The notes beneath the pieces were generated by a model. It ran no database searches. It saw nothing but the letters and a program-made list of their open reading frames with translations, and was not told the origin of the DNA. Shown here one piece after another: positions 35,211 to 35,949 of a stretch of DNA of 35,949 nucleotides (positions are counted from its first letter, which is position 1; each line of letters opens with the position of its first letter). The position numbers and the translations under genes are program-made. Origin of the DNA: Myxococcales bacterium (GTDB lineage: Bacteria > Myxococcota > Bradymonadia > UBA7976 > UBA1532); contig JAGQJJ010000001.1 of assembly GCA_020430675.1 (NCBI GenBank), positions 1 to 35,949 of the forward strand, given 5' to 3'.

Positions 35211-35949
35211 CTGCCGGTAGCTGCCCCAATCGGGGTCGCCCTCGATCATCTGCTCGATCCAGCGCCAGAGCGGCAGGTGCGTCTCGCTCTCGATCTGGTC
35301 GAAGCCGATGATCAGGAAGGTGTGCAGCCGACCCGGAACCAGGAAGTACTGCGCGTCATCCTCCAGGTCGAACAGGTCGGCGAGGCCCGAGAGGCGCTCT
35401 TCGAAGACGATGGGCAGCAGGCTGAAAAACGTCGAGATGATCGTGTCGCGGCGGTAGCTCATCAGGCCCATGCGGCCCTGGCCGAGCAGGCGTTCGCGGG
35501 CGAAGTCGACCATCGCGGTGACGCGGCGCTCGCAGCCGGTGCAGCCCTCGGGGAACTTGACGCCCCAGGCCGCCTGCCAGGTCTGCCACAGGTCGCCATC
35601 GGGTTCGAGCGGCGGGCCCGAGTCGTCGAGCAGGTCGACCCGCGCGTTCGGGAACGCTTCTTTGACCGCATACCAGTTGCCCGCTGCGCCGAAGCCGCCG
35701 GCGCTTGAGCCGCCGAGCACGATGTGGTCGACGTCGCGGAAGGTGGGCGCGAGGCGGCGCAGATAGGCGCGAATATTGGCCGCGCCAGCGAAGTGGGCCT
35801 GCCGGTGGTCGCTGTTGAACAGGCCGCCGGTCAAGTCGGCGACCCGATCGCCAAGGAAGGCGTCGGCGGTGCAGTACGGCACGAAGACAAAATGCGCGTC
35901 GCGCAGCGGATTGCGCTCGTCGGCGCGGTTGAACAGCGTGCTGTTGAGA
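35208..35949 (-). CDS. Pectinacetylesterase/NotUM-like hydrolase (5' end beyond window)
   Basis: The C-terminal 247 or so residues are present; the start is right of the window. The reading frame continues through HFVFVPYCTADAFLGD, the family's conserved VPYCTGD-like segment, so the GTG at 35882 is internal. The nucleophile serine lies in VLGGSSAGGFGA, the typical GSSAGG of this family, and a later GRLHTFLI carries the probable catalytic His. Family members deacetylate pectin or other glycan or lipid esters; bacterial members are often called vtpJ-like and their substrates are unknown. Likely exported, but the signal region is not in the window. Confidence 0.82.
   Translation of the reverse strand, partial: LNSTLFNRADERNPLRDAHFVFVPYCTADAFLGDRVADLTGGLFNSDHRQAHFAGAANIRAYLRRLAPTFRDVDHIVLGGSSAGGFGAAGNWYAVKEAFPNARVDLLDDSGPPLEPDGDLWQTWQAAWGVKFPEGCTGCERRVTAMVDFARERLLGQGRMGLMSYRRDTIISTFFSLLPIVFEERLSGLADLFDLEDDAQYFLVPGRLHTFLIIGFDQIESETHLPLWRWIEQMIEGDPDWGSYRQ

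Noticed and set aside
34966..35229. N-terminal extension of the kinase by 88 codons
   Set aside because: The extension would read through the palindrome and repeat and overlap the hydrolase gene. TTG 34965 has a good GGAGAA site and begins the plausible protein.

Overview
The window is GC-rich and densely packed with genes. It appears to come from a Gram-negative, aerobic or facultative bacterium. Myxococcota is the best inference, from a Ser/Thr kinase fused to PEGA-like and FGE-sulfatase domains, a GldA/GldFG/DUF4340 ABC system, a TatT-type TRAP transporter, a caspase-like protein and several outer-membrane barrels. There is no rRNA or tRNA to settle the phylum.

Layout. Positions 1-5986 hold the start of a SAM methyltransferase (cut by the window edge), an S10 serine carboxypeptidase, a Nit1-like amidase, a convergent cydAB pair (cytochrome bd-type oxidase with a short Q-loop) and a small secreted barrel-like protein. 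Positions 6081-7920 hold an overlapping two-gene unit: a RecF/OLD-like ATPase and a small TOPRIM-like protein. Its base composition looks lower in GC than its surroundings, so it is a candidate defence island. Positions 7934-12070 (minus strand) hold TatT, DctP and a fused DctQM TRAP transporter, plus an ArsC-family reductase that overlaps the permease reading frame. Positions 12315-17166 hold a three-gene ABC system (ATPase, GldF-GldG fusion, DUF4340). Positions 17267-19043 hold a monoheme c-type lipoprotein and a diheme cytochrome fused to an outer-membrane barrel, a candidate electron conduit resembling Cyc2 in architecture.

Positions 19065-24730 (minus strand) are mostly housekeeping: a secreted propeller-like protein, an alpha/beta hydrolase, an ABC exporter, a twin-CBS protein and phosphoglycerate dehydrogenase. 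Positions 24830-30867 (plus strand) hold two unknown secreted proteins, a PIN-like protein, an unusual aldehyde dehydrogenase and an HTTM-DCC fusion. Positions 30916-34965 hold a caspase-fold protein without its catalytic cysteine, facing the kinase-PEGA-FGE protein. A pectinacetylesterase-like hydrolase runs off the right edge.

The least expected non-coding signal is a dispersed intergenic repeat of about 60 bp. One copy is at 5151-5210, inside an 80-bp unit with 15-bp terminal inverted repeats. Another is at 35150-35210 on the opposite strand, where it runs into a symmetric 86-nt imperfect palindrome. No intergenic gap exceeds 300 bp. No tRNA, rRNA, CRISPR array, transposase or integrase was seen.
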